From Bacillota bacterium (GTDB taxonomy: Bacteria; Bacillota; Clostridia; Christensenellales; SZUA-584), in contig JAEXTV010000034.1 of NCBI GenBank assembly GCA_023406895.1, positions 29,068 to 93,067 of the forward strand: a stretch of 64,000 nt of DNA. The letters are read 5' to 3'. Made by a program: the position numbers and the translations under genes. Shown piece by piece: positions 24,879 to 34,913 of this stretch (the first letter of the stretch is position 1; each line of letters starts with the position of its first letter). The notes beneath the pieces were generated by a model that saw only the letters and a list, made by a program, of their open reading frames with translations, did no database searches and was not told the origin of the DNA.

Positions 24879-25108
24879 CTATGGCCTTTCAACGATCTCA
24901 GCTTTATCAAACAGTGAGTTCAGATACCCCTCATTCATTTCATTACTTTTCCCATTAAGGCTTCATATTCCGGTGCATTTGAGCCATCATATTCGACTAT
25001 ATCACCGTAATCCAATCCATCGAATAGACAGGATGATAAAGAAGAATACATCTGATCAGTATTAAAAAACGGTATGCAAACGTTATTTTCACCATGTTGC
25101 ATTGTCAT
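24879..25108 (-). pseudogene. Possible small broken gene, unknown
   Basis: On the minus strand an ATG at 25108 opens a 57-codon frame (MTMQHGENNVCIPFFNTD... to GKVMK) ending at 24935. A second short frame starting at 24938 continues with NEGYLNSLFDKAEIVERP to a stop at 24879. The two read like one protein split by a frameshift, but no RBS is seen and the family is unknown. The rest of 24825-25215 holds nothing I can identify. Confidence 0.3.
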
Positions 25109-25215
25109 TGAACGTTGTTGTTCTTATACATACAATAATTTGTTTAAGCACTAATCCGCCAAATTGGTAGAAAAACAATAAAGAACATATTGAGGTATAT
25201 AATGACGTTAAATAC

Positions 25216-25244
25216 TTGATAAAATAAACAGTGATTGCTATAAT
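25216..25244 (+). promoter_or_regulatory. Strong sigma-A promoter of the GT2-GtrA/GT87 pair
   Basis: TTGATA (25216-25221), a 17 bp spacer and TATAAT (25239-25244) with an upstream TGC extension, 50 bp ahead of the start codon. Confidence 0.8.
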
Positions 25245-25293
25245 CATTTATAAGATGACAATAATGTAGATTAATTATATGAGAAGGTATTTA

Positions 25294-26436
25294 ATGGGAG
25301 TTTCGTTTGCATTGCTTGCATACAAAGAAGAAGAGAATCTGAAGGTTCTATTACCGAAAATTAGAAAAGCAGCTGAAGAAATCGGAGAACAATTTGAAAT
25401 AATCGTTGTCGATACACAGAAGCCTTTAGACAATACGATTGAAGTATGTCGAGCTAATGGGGCTATATACATAAATCAAGAGGAACCCTATTTCGGAGGC
25501 GCGCTCAAAACGGCAATTAAGTATGCATCAATGGATAAATTCATGATTATGGATAGCGACGGGTCGCACGATCCATCTATGATCCCTGCAATTTATGCAA
25601 AATTCATGGAAGGCGCTGACATTGTTATTGGGTCAAGATATGTCAAAGGGGGCATATCTAATGATTCCATTGCTTCGAAGTTCATGTCGAAAATTCTGAA
25701 TACTTTTTTTCGGATTGCTATTGGTATAAAAGCAAAGGATATATCGACTGATTTTCGGATGTATCATACAGAGCAAATTAAGAATGTTGAGTTACATTGC
25801 GAAAATTACGATGTATTGCAGGAAATTCTATTAAAATTGAAAATCAACAAAAAGAATCTCAACATTCAAGAAGTGCCCATAGAATTTAATAAAAGAATGT
25901 TTGGGGAGTCAAAGCGATCACTATTAAAATTTATATTCAGCTATATTAAAACAATTGTTAAATTGATTGCTTTGCGCATTGTCAGTAATAAAGATAAAGA
26001 TATGGTTAAATCCGAAAAGCAAGCTGGACTTGTAACAAATATTATTTTATATGGAATTATCGGTGTCATTGCCGCCTTGGTCGATTTCGGCGTTTTTAGT
26101 CTTTTTAATATTTTCACAAAAGCATCCTTGCCCGAATTTGCTAATATATGCGGTGCTGTATTGGGCTTCTTTGTCAGTTTTTCTCTAAATACATTTTTTA
26201 ATTTTGAAAAAAGAGACAGACTGATTTATCGATTTGTGTCATATGGGCTAATCTGTTTATTTGGTGCATTTATCACGACTCTTACCATTCATTTATTTAA
26301 GGATGCAATGGATTTGTCGTTGTTAAAAATATTGTGCATTATTGGTATATCAATAATTCAGTTTATACTCAACAAATTTATAACTTATTCGGATAAGAAG
26401 AGAGATACTGTATGTCAGACAAGCAAAACTATTTAA
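25294..26436 (+). CDS. GT2 polyprenyl-phosphate sugar transferase fused to GtrA
   Basis: This 380-residue fusion begins with a GT2 domain (about 1-235: LLAYKEEENL, IVVDTQKPLDNT, MDSDGSHDP, VIGSRYVKGG). It ends with a four-helix GtrA domain (about 250-370: NIILYGIIGVIAALVDFGVFSLF to IQFILNKFITYSDK). GT2 enzymes of this kind (DPM1-like) attach a sugar to undecaprenyl phosphate, and GtrA is thought to flip it. The ATG at 25294 is chosen over 25279 because it has GAGAAGG upstream and the paralogue at 61090 starts MGISVVLLAYKEEE. The next gene overlaps its end by 25 bp and is the likely transferase. Its base composition is more AT-rich than the backbone genes. Confidence 0.88.
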   Translation: MGVSFALLAYKEEENLKVLLPKIRKAAEEIGEQFEIIVVDTQKPLDNTIEVCRANGAIYINQEEPYFGGALKTAIKYASMDKFMIMDSDGSHDPSMIPAIYAKFMEGADIVIGSRYVKGGISNDSIASKFMSKILNTFFRIAIGIKAKDISTDFRMYHTEQIKNVELHCENYDVLQEILLKLKINKKNLNIQEVPIEFNKRMFGESKRSLLKFIFSYIKTIVKLIALRIVSNKDKDMVKSEKQAGLVTNIILYGIIGVIAALVDFGVFSLFNIFTKASLPEFANICGAVLGFFVSFSLNTFFNFEKRDRLIYRFVSYGLICLFGAFITTLTIHLFKDAMDLSLLKILCIIGISIIQFILNKFITYSDKKRDTVCQTSKTI

Positions 26437-27653
26437 CAAACCATAAATTCTATGTGATTGCATTTATTGCAATAATGGCAATTTTATTTTCCATGTGGCT
26501 GATAGGCTTCACATCCGATTTTAAAGGTGAGCAAGCCAACGTGTTTTTTCAAAAAACGTATAATTATAACGCGGATTTTTATAATGTGGCTGAATATTCA
26601 ACCAGTCCCAATCCCTATATTGGAGAATCCCCAGAAAAGGCATATCTGCCATTAAGCTATATTTTGATGCGGCTCTTCTCAAACATGGCAGACTATAAAA
26701 ATCTGGGTCCTTTCGAAGCTGGTCTGTCTTCAATTTCTCTTACAACATCCACATTCTTTATTTTTTTGGTTTGTGCAATTATATTTTTGCAATTATATGA
26801 ACAAAAAACCGGAACAAAAGCGACAAAATTTTTCACTGCTTTAAGTATTATCTTGTCAGGTGCATTTTTAAGAGCCTTTGAACGCGGCAATATTATCTTG
26901 CTGGCTATCGTCTGCGTGATATTCTTTATTATGAATTATAAGAGCGAAAAAAAAGTATTGAAAGAGCTATCTTTTATTTCACTTGCCATAGCTGTTGCTC
27001 TAAAAGGTTATCCTGCAATCCTTGGAATACTGCTTCTGTATGAAAAAAGATGGATGGAAGCTGCGCGTCTTGTTCTTTATGGTCTTTTATTTATATTCGT
27101 ACCGTTTCTTTTTATTGAGGGCGGTTTCTCCAATATTCCATTATTACTTAATAATATGAAGTTGAACTCAGAGCAATACAGCCATATGATTGAAGGTTGG
27201 CGTTTTGGCTTGCGCTATTTATTGGTTCTCATTTATCCTGAGTTGAATAACAACGTTTATGATATAGCAAAGATTATTACATATGTATTCTTCGTATTGT
27301 CCTTAATCGTTGCCCCTTTTTTAAAAACAAAATGGAAAAAATATGCCGTGCTGCTAAGCCCGATCATATTAATGCCAGAGAACAGCGGCGGATACTGTAT
27401 TCTGTATATATTACCCTTCTTCGTTATGTTTTTAAATGAAGAGAAGCATAATAAAAGCGATATTATTTATTTATTTCTTTTTATACTGATTTTCAATCCA
27501 TATCAAATTCCTTTTTTATCTGGTTATTCGCCCAACGCATGCGTTTGTGTCATTTGGCTTTGGTTGCTTGGCGAAGGCGTGGTGAATGTCATCAAACATC
27601 GAATTAAAAAGCCCAAATCGCTTGAAATTGATAGCGTTGAAAAAAGTATGTGA
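26412..27653 (+). CDS. GT87-like polyprenyl-phosphate-sugar-dependent membrane glycosyltransferase
   Basis: This 413-residue protein has about ten to eleven membrane helices. It contains FERGNIILLAIVCVIFF, which resembles the GT87 (DUF2029) RGN/Q-x-L motif, followed by ALKGYPAILGILLL and a long acidic external loop (residues 35-85). Enzymes of this type use a lipid-linked sugar on the outer face of the membrane. Its start lies inside the end of the GT2-GtrA gene, so the two are translationally coupled and probably form a donor-synthase/flippase/transferase set. The acceptor is unknown. Confidence 0.65.
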   Translation: MSDKQNYLTNHKFYVIAFIAIMAILFSMWLIGFTSDFKGEQANVFFQKTYNYNADFYNVAEYSTSPNPYIGESPEKAYLPLSYILMRLFSNMADYKNLGPFEAGLSSISLTTSTFFIFLVCAIIFLQLYEQKTGTKATKFFTALSIILSGAFLRAFERGNIILLAIVCVIFFIMNYKSEKKVLKELSFISLAIAVALKGYPAILGILLLYEKRWMEAARLVLYGLLFIFVPFLFIEGGFSNIPLLLNNMKLNSEQYSHMIEGWRFGLRYLLVLIYPELNNNVYDIAKIITYVFFVLSLIVAPFLKTKWKKYAVLLSPIILMPENSGGYCILYILPFFVMFLNEEKHNKSDIIYLFLFILIFNPYQIPFLSGYSPNACVCVIWLWLLGEGVVNVIKHRIKKPKSLEIDSVEKSM

Positions 27654-28171
27654 AGCAATCCTTGTACATGGCGGCATCAGTGTAAAAACATAAAACGAAT
27701 TTTAATCGACGCTTAAGTTTTAGTGCTTGTTATATGTCTCCGTTATACAAAAATATAATGAAGGTTTCCGTTTGCGTACGCGGGAAAGGGTTCTGTATAA
27801 CTCGTTTGCCGCTTCTCGTGTTAAAACTCAACGTATCATGTAGATGAGGTCACAACCCAAATAGAGGAAGTTGCGCTTGCTTTTTTTTTCAACCGAATAT
27901 ATAATCTGCACTTAAAGGGCTACTATGTGTTGAAACGGCGGCTCGCCGCATAAAATACCACAAGAAAAGGCATGCACACATGTCTCGGGTTGCTGACAAG
28001 GATTCTCGTGCCACTTGAGGCGCGCGTCAGCGGCAAAGAAATCTCATGATGATTGGGTTATACCATGGGATGTTCACGTCGCTTCGCTCCTTAACATGAC
28101 AGACAGAATTTTTATCAGCCGAGATAGATCCGCTTGTCTTTGACTGTGAAACAAACTGCATGGAGTAAAAG
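27654..28171. other. 518 bp intergenic region with a decayed interspersed repeat
   Basis: No gene is visible on either strand. Around 28066-28108 the sequence GATGTTCACGTCGCTTCGCT with CCTTAACATGACAG looks like a worn copy of the widespread GATTGCCACGTCGCTTCGCT-CCTCGCAATGACA interspersed repeat; the bases before it (about 28000-28060) may be the other arm. The topA RBS (TGGAG, 28160-28165) is at the right end. A TATAAT at 27754 has no convincing -35. Confidence 0.35.
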
Positions 28172-30382
28172 ATGCAAAAGAGTACCGCAAAAAAAGCTTC
28201 AAAACCGGCAGCAAAGAAAACATCAAAACCGGCGGCAAAGAATGCTTCGAAACCGGCGGCAAAGAAAACATCAAAACCGGCGGCAAAGAGAAACTATGAT
28301 CTTGTGATTGTGGAGTCGCCCGCAAAGGCCAAAACAATCAGCCAGTTTCTTGGCACCGGCTATAAGGTGCAGGCGAGCGGCGGCCACGTGAGGGACCTCC
28401 CCAAAAGCACGCTGGGCGTGGATATCGACAACGATTTTGAGCCTAAGTACATTCAGATACGCGGCAAAAAAGACATCATCTCATCGATGAAAGCGGGCGC
28501 CTCGGGCGCGCGCAACATCTTCCTCGCAACCGACCCTGACCGCGAAGGCGAAGCGATTTCCTGGCATATCGCCAATATGCTCGGCGTGGATACGGGCGAA
28601 GTCAGCCGTATCGAATTTAACGAAATCACCAAAAGCGCGGTGACCAGCGCGATACAGCATCCAAGAAAAATCAACATCGATCTTGTGGACGCGCAGCAGG
28701 CGCGGCGCGTGCTCGACAGGCTCGTGGGCTATAAATTAAGCCCGCTGCTTTGGCGTAAGGTGAAAAAGGGTTTATCGGCAGGCCGCGTACAGTCTGTGGC
28801 GGTGCGCATCATCTGCGACCGCGAGGAAGAAATAACGGCGTTCGTGCCGGAGGAATTCTGGACGATCACCGCAAAGCTTTCCGACAGCGGAAAAACGAAC
28901 GAATTTGAAGCCAGATTCTTCGGGCGCAGCGGCGAGAAGCAAAAGCTCGAGAGCAAGGCGGATTCTGATAAGGTGCTGGCCGATATCCAAGGTAAGGATT
29001 TCATCATCAGCAGCATCAAAAAAGGCGAAAAGAAGAAAAACGCGGCGCCTCCGTTTACCACCAGCTATCTGCAGCAGGCGGCATCGAGCGCCCTCGGGTT
29101 TACAGCCAAACGCACAATGCTTGTGGCGCAGCAGCTTTACGAAGGCGTTGAGATCGGCAGCGGCGGGCCCATAGGCCTTGTCACTTACATTCGTACCGAT
29201 TCGACGCGCGTTTCGGAAGAAGCGCTTACCGCTGTACGCGAACACATTGAGGCGGAATACGGCAAAGACTATCTGCCCGAAAAGCCCAACTATTATAAGA
29301 AGTCGAGCAAGGCGCAGGACGCGCACGAGGCGATCCGCCCGTCGCATATGGAGCTGTCGCCCGAATCGCTTAAAAATTCTCTTTCCAAGGATCAATACCG
29401 GCTTTACAAACTGATTTACAACCGCTTTGTGGCGAGCCAGATGACACCCTCCGTGTCGGAAACCATGCAGGTGACACTGGATGCAGGCGAATGCACTTTT
29501 AAAGCCAGCGGCTCGCGCCTGCTATTTAAAGGCTATACGGTGATTTATAACACCGAAGAGGACGAGACCAAAGACATGCTGCTGCCGGCGCTGTTTGAAG
29601 GCGAAAACTGCCCGCTTAAGAGCATCACGCCCAAGCAGAATTTCACACAGCCGCCGAGCCGCTACACCGAAGCGACGCTTGTGCGCGCGCTCGAAGAAAA
29701 GGGCATCGGCAGGCCGAGCACCTACGCGCCGATTATATCGACGATACAGGAACGGCGATACATCGAGAAGGACGGCAAAGCATTAAAGCCCACCGAGCTC
29801 GGTGTGATCGTCAACAATCTGATGAAACAAAACTTTTCCGATATCGTGGATGTTGAGTTCACCGCAGACCTCGAAAACAAGCTGGACGATATCGAAAACG
29901 GCGGCAAGCAGTGGAAAAAGCTGCTGCGCGACTTTTACGAACCGTTTGAAAAGACGCTCGAGCAGGCCGATAAGACCGTAGAACGCGTGGAGCTTCCTGT
30001 GAAGGAGTCCGACGTCGTCTGCGAAAAATGCGGCCGGACAATGGTTTACAAGGATGGGCGTTTCGGGCAGTTTCTGGCGTGTCCGGGGTATCCCGAGTGC
30101 AGAAATACCAAACCCGTTGTGAAATATATTGAAACCCCCTGCCCCAAATGCGGCAAACGCATCGTTGAAAAACGTTCCGCCAAAACGAGAAAGACGTTCT
30201 ACGGGTGTGAGGGGTATCCGGAATGTGATTTTGTATCATGGGATATGCCGATTGCCGACAAATGCGAGGCATGCGGGTCCATGATGGTGCTGCGGCGGCT
30301 TTCGGGAGGCAGCAGCTACAAAAAATGCTCGAATCCGGATTGCGTAAAAAATCAGCGGAAGAAGGCCGATGGCGCAGAATAG
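28172..30382 (+). CDS. topA: DNA topoisomerase I with a repeat-built lysine-rich N-terminal tail
   Basis: This 736-residue type IA topoisomerase has the Toprim motif LVIVESPAKAKTISQFLG, DPDREGEAI, GRVQSVA, the active-site segment YIRTDSTRVS (Tyr) and three C-terminal zinc ribbons (CEKCGRTM, CPKCGKRI, CEACGSMM). It relaxes negative supercoils. The first 40 residues are unusual: four copies of an eight-residue unit (KPAAKKTS-type) ahead of the catalytic domain, encoded by 24 bp tandem repeats. It overlaps trmFO by 14 bp, as in the conserved topA-trmFO order. The promoter is not clear. Confidence 0.97.
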   Translation: MQKSTAKKASKPAAKKTSKPAAKNASKPAAKKTSKPAAKRNYDLVIVESPAKAKTISQFLGTGYKVQASGGHVRDLPKSTLGVDIDNDFEPKYIQIRGKKDIISSMKAGASGARNIFLATDPDREGEAISWHIANMLGVDTGEVSRIEFNEITKSAVTSAIQHPRKINIDLVDAQQARRVLDRLVGYKLSPLLWRKVKKGLSAGRVQSVAVRIICDREEEITAFVPEEFWTITAKLSDSGKTNEFEARFFGRSGEKQKLESKADSDKVLADIQGKDFIISSIKKGEKKKNAAPPFTTSYLQQAASSALGFTAKRTMLVAQQLYEGVEIGSGGPIGLVTYIRTDSTRVSEEALTAVREHIEAEYGKDYLPEKPNYYKKSSKAQDAHEAIRPSHMELSPESLKNSLSKDQYRLYKLIYNRFVASQMTPSVSETMQVTLDAGECTFKASGSRLLFKGYTVIYNTEEDETKDMLLPALFEGENCPLKSITPKQNFTQPPSRYTEATLVRALEEKGIGRPSTYAPIISTIQERRYIEKDGKALKPTELGVIVNNLMKQNFSDIVDVEFTADLENKLDDIENGGKQWKKLLRDFYEPFEKTLEQADKTVERVELPVKESDVVCEKCGRTMVYKDGRFGQFLACPGYPECRNTKPVVKYIETPCPKCGKRIVEKRSAKTRKTFYGCEGYPECDFVSWDMPIADKCEACGSMMVLRRLSGGSSYKKCSNPDCVKNQRKKADGAE
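28193..28288 (+). repeat. Four tandem 24 bp repeats in topA
   Basis: Units start at 28193, 28217, 28241 and 28265. Units 2 and 4 are identical, giving a 48 bp higher-order repeat. All encode SKPAAK-type basic residues. This kind of in-frame array can change copy number between strains. Confidence 0.9.
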
Positions 30383-31676
30383 AGCCGTCGTGATCGGCGC
30401 AGGGCTGGCAGGATGTGAGGCGGCGTATCAGATGGCCCGGCGCGGAATCAAGGTGACACTCTTCGAGCAGAAACCAATGAAATTGTCTCCGGCCCATAAA
30501 TCGGGCCTTTTTGCCGAGATCATTTGTTCGAACTCATTTCGTGCCGAAGGGCTTTACAACGCAGTGGGGCTCCTCAAGGAGGAGATGAGAGAACTCGGTT
30601 CGCTGATTATGCGGGCGGCTGACGCCACACGTGTGCCGGCGGGCGGGGCGCTAGCGGTGGACAGAAGCCATTTCGCGGCGCGGGTAACGAGAGAGATCAT
30701 CGCCCATGAGAATATCGATGTGATACGCGACGAAGCGCTGTATCTGCCCGAAGACGGGGTGGTGATTGCGGCACCGGGGCCGCTTGTGGAAGGCCTGCTC
30801 GCGAAAGATATTGAAGATACTGCGGGGACGGGGATGCTCGCGTTTTATGACGCGGCTGCGCCCATTGTGATGGGTGACAGCATCGACATGACCAAGGCGT
30901 TTTACGGTTCACGGTATGACAAGGGCGGCGATGATTACATCAACTGCCCGATGGATGAAGCCCAGTATCGCGCGTTTTACGAAGCGCTGGTCAGCGCGGA
31001 GATGGTAAAGGTTCATGGCTTTGAAGACGACCGTGTGTTTGAAGGCTGTATGCCTGTGGAAACGATGGCATCCCGCGGCTTTCAGACGCTGCTTTTCGGG
31101 CCGCTTAAGCCCGTGGGGCTTAAGGCTCCGGGAGCCGAGAAGATGCCGTATGCGGTGGTGCAGTTGCGCCGTGAGGATAAAGAGGGACGCATGTTCAACA
31201 TCGTCGGATTTCAGACCCACCTCAAATACGGCGAACAGCAGCGTGTGTTTCGCATGATTCCGGGGCTGGAACAAGCCGAGTTTGCGCGCTTTGGCGTGAT
31301 GCACAGAAATACGTTTTTGGCAAGCCCTGGGCTGTTAAACGATAATTACGAAATGAAGAAACGCCCCGGGCTCTTTTTTGCGGGGCAGATTACGGGCGTG
31401 GAAGGATATGTGGAAAGCGCGTCGAGCGGATTGCTGGCCGGGATATTTGCCGCGAGTGATCTGCTTGGAAAGCCGCGTCCGGTATTCAGCCGCAGCACGG
31501 CGTGCGGTGCGCTCGCAGACTATGTGGCCAATTATCAGGGAACAGATTTTCAGCCGATGAATATCACGTTCGGCATTATGAATACAATAGATTCGCGGGC
31601 AAAAGGCAAAGAGAAGAAAAGAGAGATATCGGAGCGTGCGCTTGAGGAAATCACGCGCATCGCGCAGAGCCTGTAA
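30369..31676 (+). CDS. trmFO: tRNA (uracil-5-)-methyltransferase TrmFO
   Basis: This 435-residue folate- and FAD-dependent enzyme makes ribothymidine at position 54 of tRNA. It begins with the FAD-binding VVIGAGLAGCEAAYQMARRG, then KLSPAHKSGLFAEIICSNSFRA, GALAVDRSHF and GLFFAGQITGVEGYVESASSG, all family hallmarks at the usual length. It overlaps topA by 14 bp, and hslV follows after 20 bp. This topA-trmFO-hslVU run is the ancestral order in Bacillus, minus the xerC/codV recombinase gene that normally lies between. Confidence 0.96.
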   Translation: MAQNRAVVIGAGLAGCEAAYQMARRGIKVTLFEQKPMKLSPAHKSGLFAEIICSNSFRAEGLYNAVGLLKEEMRELGSLIMRAADATRVPAGGALAVDRSHFAARVTREIIAHENIDVIRDEALYLPEDGVVIAAPGPLVEGLLAKDIEDTAGTGMLAFYDAAAPIVMGDSIDMTKAFYGSRYDKGGDDYINCPMDEAQYRAFYEALVSAEMVKVHGFEDDRVFEGCMPVETMASRGFQTLLFGPLKPVGLKAPGAEKMPYAVVQLRREDKEGRMFNIVGFQTHLKYGEQQRVFRMIPGLEQAEFARFGVMHRNTFLASPGLLNDNYEMKKRPGLFFAGQITGVEGYVESASSGLLAGIFAASDLLGKPRPVFSRSTACGALADYVANYQGTDFQPMNITFGIMNTIDSRAKGKEKKREISERALEEITRIAQSL

Positions 31677-31696
31677 AGGAAAAGGAGTAAGCGATT

Positions 31697-32227
31697 ATGA
31701 TGGAAGGGACAACGATCGTCGCGGTCAGGCGAAACGGCAAATGCGCGGTGGCGGGCGACGGACAGGTGACGTTCGGGCAGAATACGATTATGAAGCATAA
31801 CGCCAAAAAAGTGCGGCGGCTGTTTAATGATAAGGTCGTCGTGGGGTTTGCGGGGTCTGTGGCCGACGCGTTCACGCTTTGTGACCGCTTTGAAGCGAAG
31901 CTCGAGCAGTACAGCGGCAGCCTGCAGCGCGCCGCGGTGGAGCTTGCGCAGGAATGGCGCAGCGACAAGATGCTGCGTAAGCTCGAGGCCATGCTGATCA
32001 CGGCAGATAAGGATGAGCTGCTCGTGGTATCGGGCAGCGGCGAGGTGATCATGCCGGACGACGACATTGCGGCCATCGGCTCGGGCGGCAGCTATGCACT
32101 TGCGGCGGCCAAAGCATTGAAAGAGAACACGGATTTGAGTGCTCTCGAAATCGCCGAGAAGGCAATAAAAATCGCGGGATCCATTTGCATTTTCACCAAC
32201 GACCACATCACGGTGGAGGAGGTATAA
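31697..32227 (+). CDS. hslV: ATP-dependent protease HslV (ClpQ), proteolytic subunit
   Basis: This 176-residue threonine protease has the mature N-terminus TTIVAVRRNGKCAVAGDGQVTFG after a four-residue leader (MMEG), so Thr5 becomes catalytic after processing. Later motifs VGFAGSVADAFTL and AIGSGGSYALAAAKAL fit the family. It assembles with HslU as two stacked six-membered rings. The next gene, hslU, begins three bases after its stop. Threonine as nucleophile is standard; some Bacillus ClpQ homologues use serine instead. A second in-frame ATG at 31700 is an equally possible start. Confidence 0.96.
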   Translation: MMEGTTIVAVRRNGKCAVAGDGQVTFGQNTIMKHNAKKVRRLFNDKVVVGFAGSVADAFTLCDRFEAKLEQYSGSLQRAAVELAQEWRSDKMLRKLEAMLITADKDELLVVSGSGEVIMPDDDIAAIGSGGSYALAAAKALKENTDLSALEIAEKAIKIAGSICIFTNDHITVEEV

Positions 32228-32230
32228 GCC

Positions 32231-33610
<1,380 letters not shown>

Positions 33611-33617
33611 CGCAAGA

Positions 33618-33643
33618 GCGCCGGGAAAACCGGCGCCCTTTTC
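33618..33643 (+). terminator. Rho-independent terminator of hslU
   Basis: GCGCCGG, loop GAAAA, CCGGCGC and TTTT. It lies eight bases after the hslU stop. The 330 bp from here to 33972 hold no gene I can support; a TATAAT with a TG extension near 33780 has no good -35. Confidence 0.9.
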
Positions 33644-33972
33644 AAATATCAATAGCTAATAAAACGTCCCAGCCGCCTACCGGCGGCAAATCTCTCGAGA
33701 AGATCGTTAGTGGCGGTTGTAGCATCCATTCAGCATGGAATCGGAGAACGGCATACCTCTTCGGAACACTTGCAGGATTGGTATAATAGCTTTCAAAACA
33801 ACAGTTCATCTTGAACTGCGGATGTCGATTTGCATGCCGGCTCCCGACGGTCAGAGAAGCAACGTGACGCATAAACGTACAGAACGGTTAGTATCAGCTA
33901 CATCCTCCAAAACAACAGCAACACCACCGGACTTTTTCGATGGTGCTGCAAAACACATCTTGGTTATTACAT

Positions 33973-34911
33973 TTATACAACCAGTTTCCCCTTTTTTTCA
34001 GCGATAGATATGGTGGCTTCAATTCCCGAATTGAATTGCACGAAGTCGCTTTCAACCCCATCGCTGAATATCACCCCATTTTCGGGCATTTGAGACAATA
34101 CCTTTAAAGGGGTTCTGCGAGTCACCTTACCGAATACGATATCAGTATGAGACGTTTTGCTGGGGAATGGTTCTCTTACGGAAAAATATAAATAATCAAT
34201 ATCCCAAGGCAGGCTGTTTTTGGGTTGAGCTTTGATTTTATTATCAGAGATTTCGCCTGCAATGCGTTGAGCCCCTGATAATACACTCTTAAGCCAGCCG
34301 GTTGAGCCAAGGCCGGTTGAAACAATAATGCCGCTCGACGACTGGTATTCGCTGTCTTTGCCCAGTTTAATCTGATATCTGGATGACACATGCGTTTTTT
34401 GCCCGATAAAAAGATCGTTGACGGCATAAATGGTTTGCCCGTCATTTAAAACAGCTTTGGCCATCGTGACCTCTTTGACAGGCCGGACGCTCTTCATCAC
34501 ATCAGGCACAACCAAACGAAGATCGGCTGTCGTAAAGGGGAGCAGCACACCATCCCATCTGGCTGGATCAGGATTCACGCCAATAAGCAATTGGCTGGAC
34601 AGATACTTCAGCGTATTTGCCACAAGGCCATCCTGCCCAATGGCCACGACAATATCATTGCCTCCAAAAATAAAATTGGGTATGAATTCCCTGTCGACAA
34701 GTTGGACTCTTCCCATCGATTCCAACTGCTGGTAGGCCTCTGCCACAGATTTTTTATACTGCTCATCCTCAGCCAAATAGTCAGAAAAGTCGCTGCCCAT
34801 ATGCTCAATATAAAACTTCGCCTGCGCTTTCGTGTTATACCGCGCTATCAGATCTTCGAGCCGGGTCTTTCTTTTTACAAGTATAATCTTGTTTTCGGTC
34901 TGCCGAGTCAT
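33973..34911 (-). CDS. Divergent NAD-kinase-like protein paired with SPFH
   Basis: This 312-residue protein resembles ATP-NAD kinases in its core: IGQDGLVANT at 91-100 takes the place of the GGDGT loop, VNDLFIG at 164-170 takes the place of the NE motif, and SSGIIVSTGLGSTGW at 192-206 corresponds to the sugar-phosphate-binding region. The aspartate is kept but the second glycine is glutamine and the threonine is leucine, so activity may differ from normal NAD kinase. It lies two bases downstream of the SPFH gene on the same strand, indicating a two-gene unit. A separate essential NadK is expected elsewhere in the genome. Confidence 0.65.
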   Translation of the reverse strand: MTRQTENKIILVKRKTRLEDLIARYNTKAQAKFYIEHMGSDFSDYLAEDEQYKKSVAEAYQQLESMGRVQLVDREFIPNFIFGGNDIVVAIGQDGLVANTLKYLSSQLLIGVNPDPARWDGVLLPFTTADLRLVVPDVMKSVRPVKEVTMAKAVLNDGQTIYAVNDLFIGQKTHVSSRYQIKLGKDSEYQSSSGIIVSTGLGSTGWLKSVLSGAQRIAGEISDNKIKAQPKNSLPWDIDYLYFSVREPFPSKTSHTDIVFGKVTRRTPLKVLSQMPENGVIFSDGVESDFVQFNSGIEATISIAEKKGKLVV

Positions 34912-34913
34912 GA

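Noticed and set aside
28074..28337. 87-codon minus-strand frame over the topA start
   Set aside because: It is only the antisense of the topA repeat array (LPPV repeats) and has no RBS.
33735..34007. 90-codon plus-strand frame in the gap before the NAD-kinase-like gene
   Set aside because: Low-complexity, no RBS, and its end overlaps the convergent gene. Nothing protein-like was recognised.
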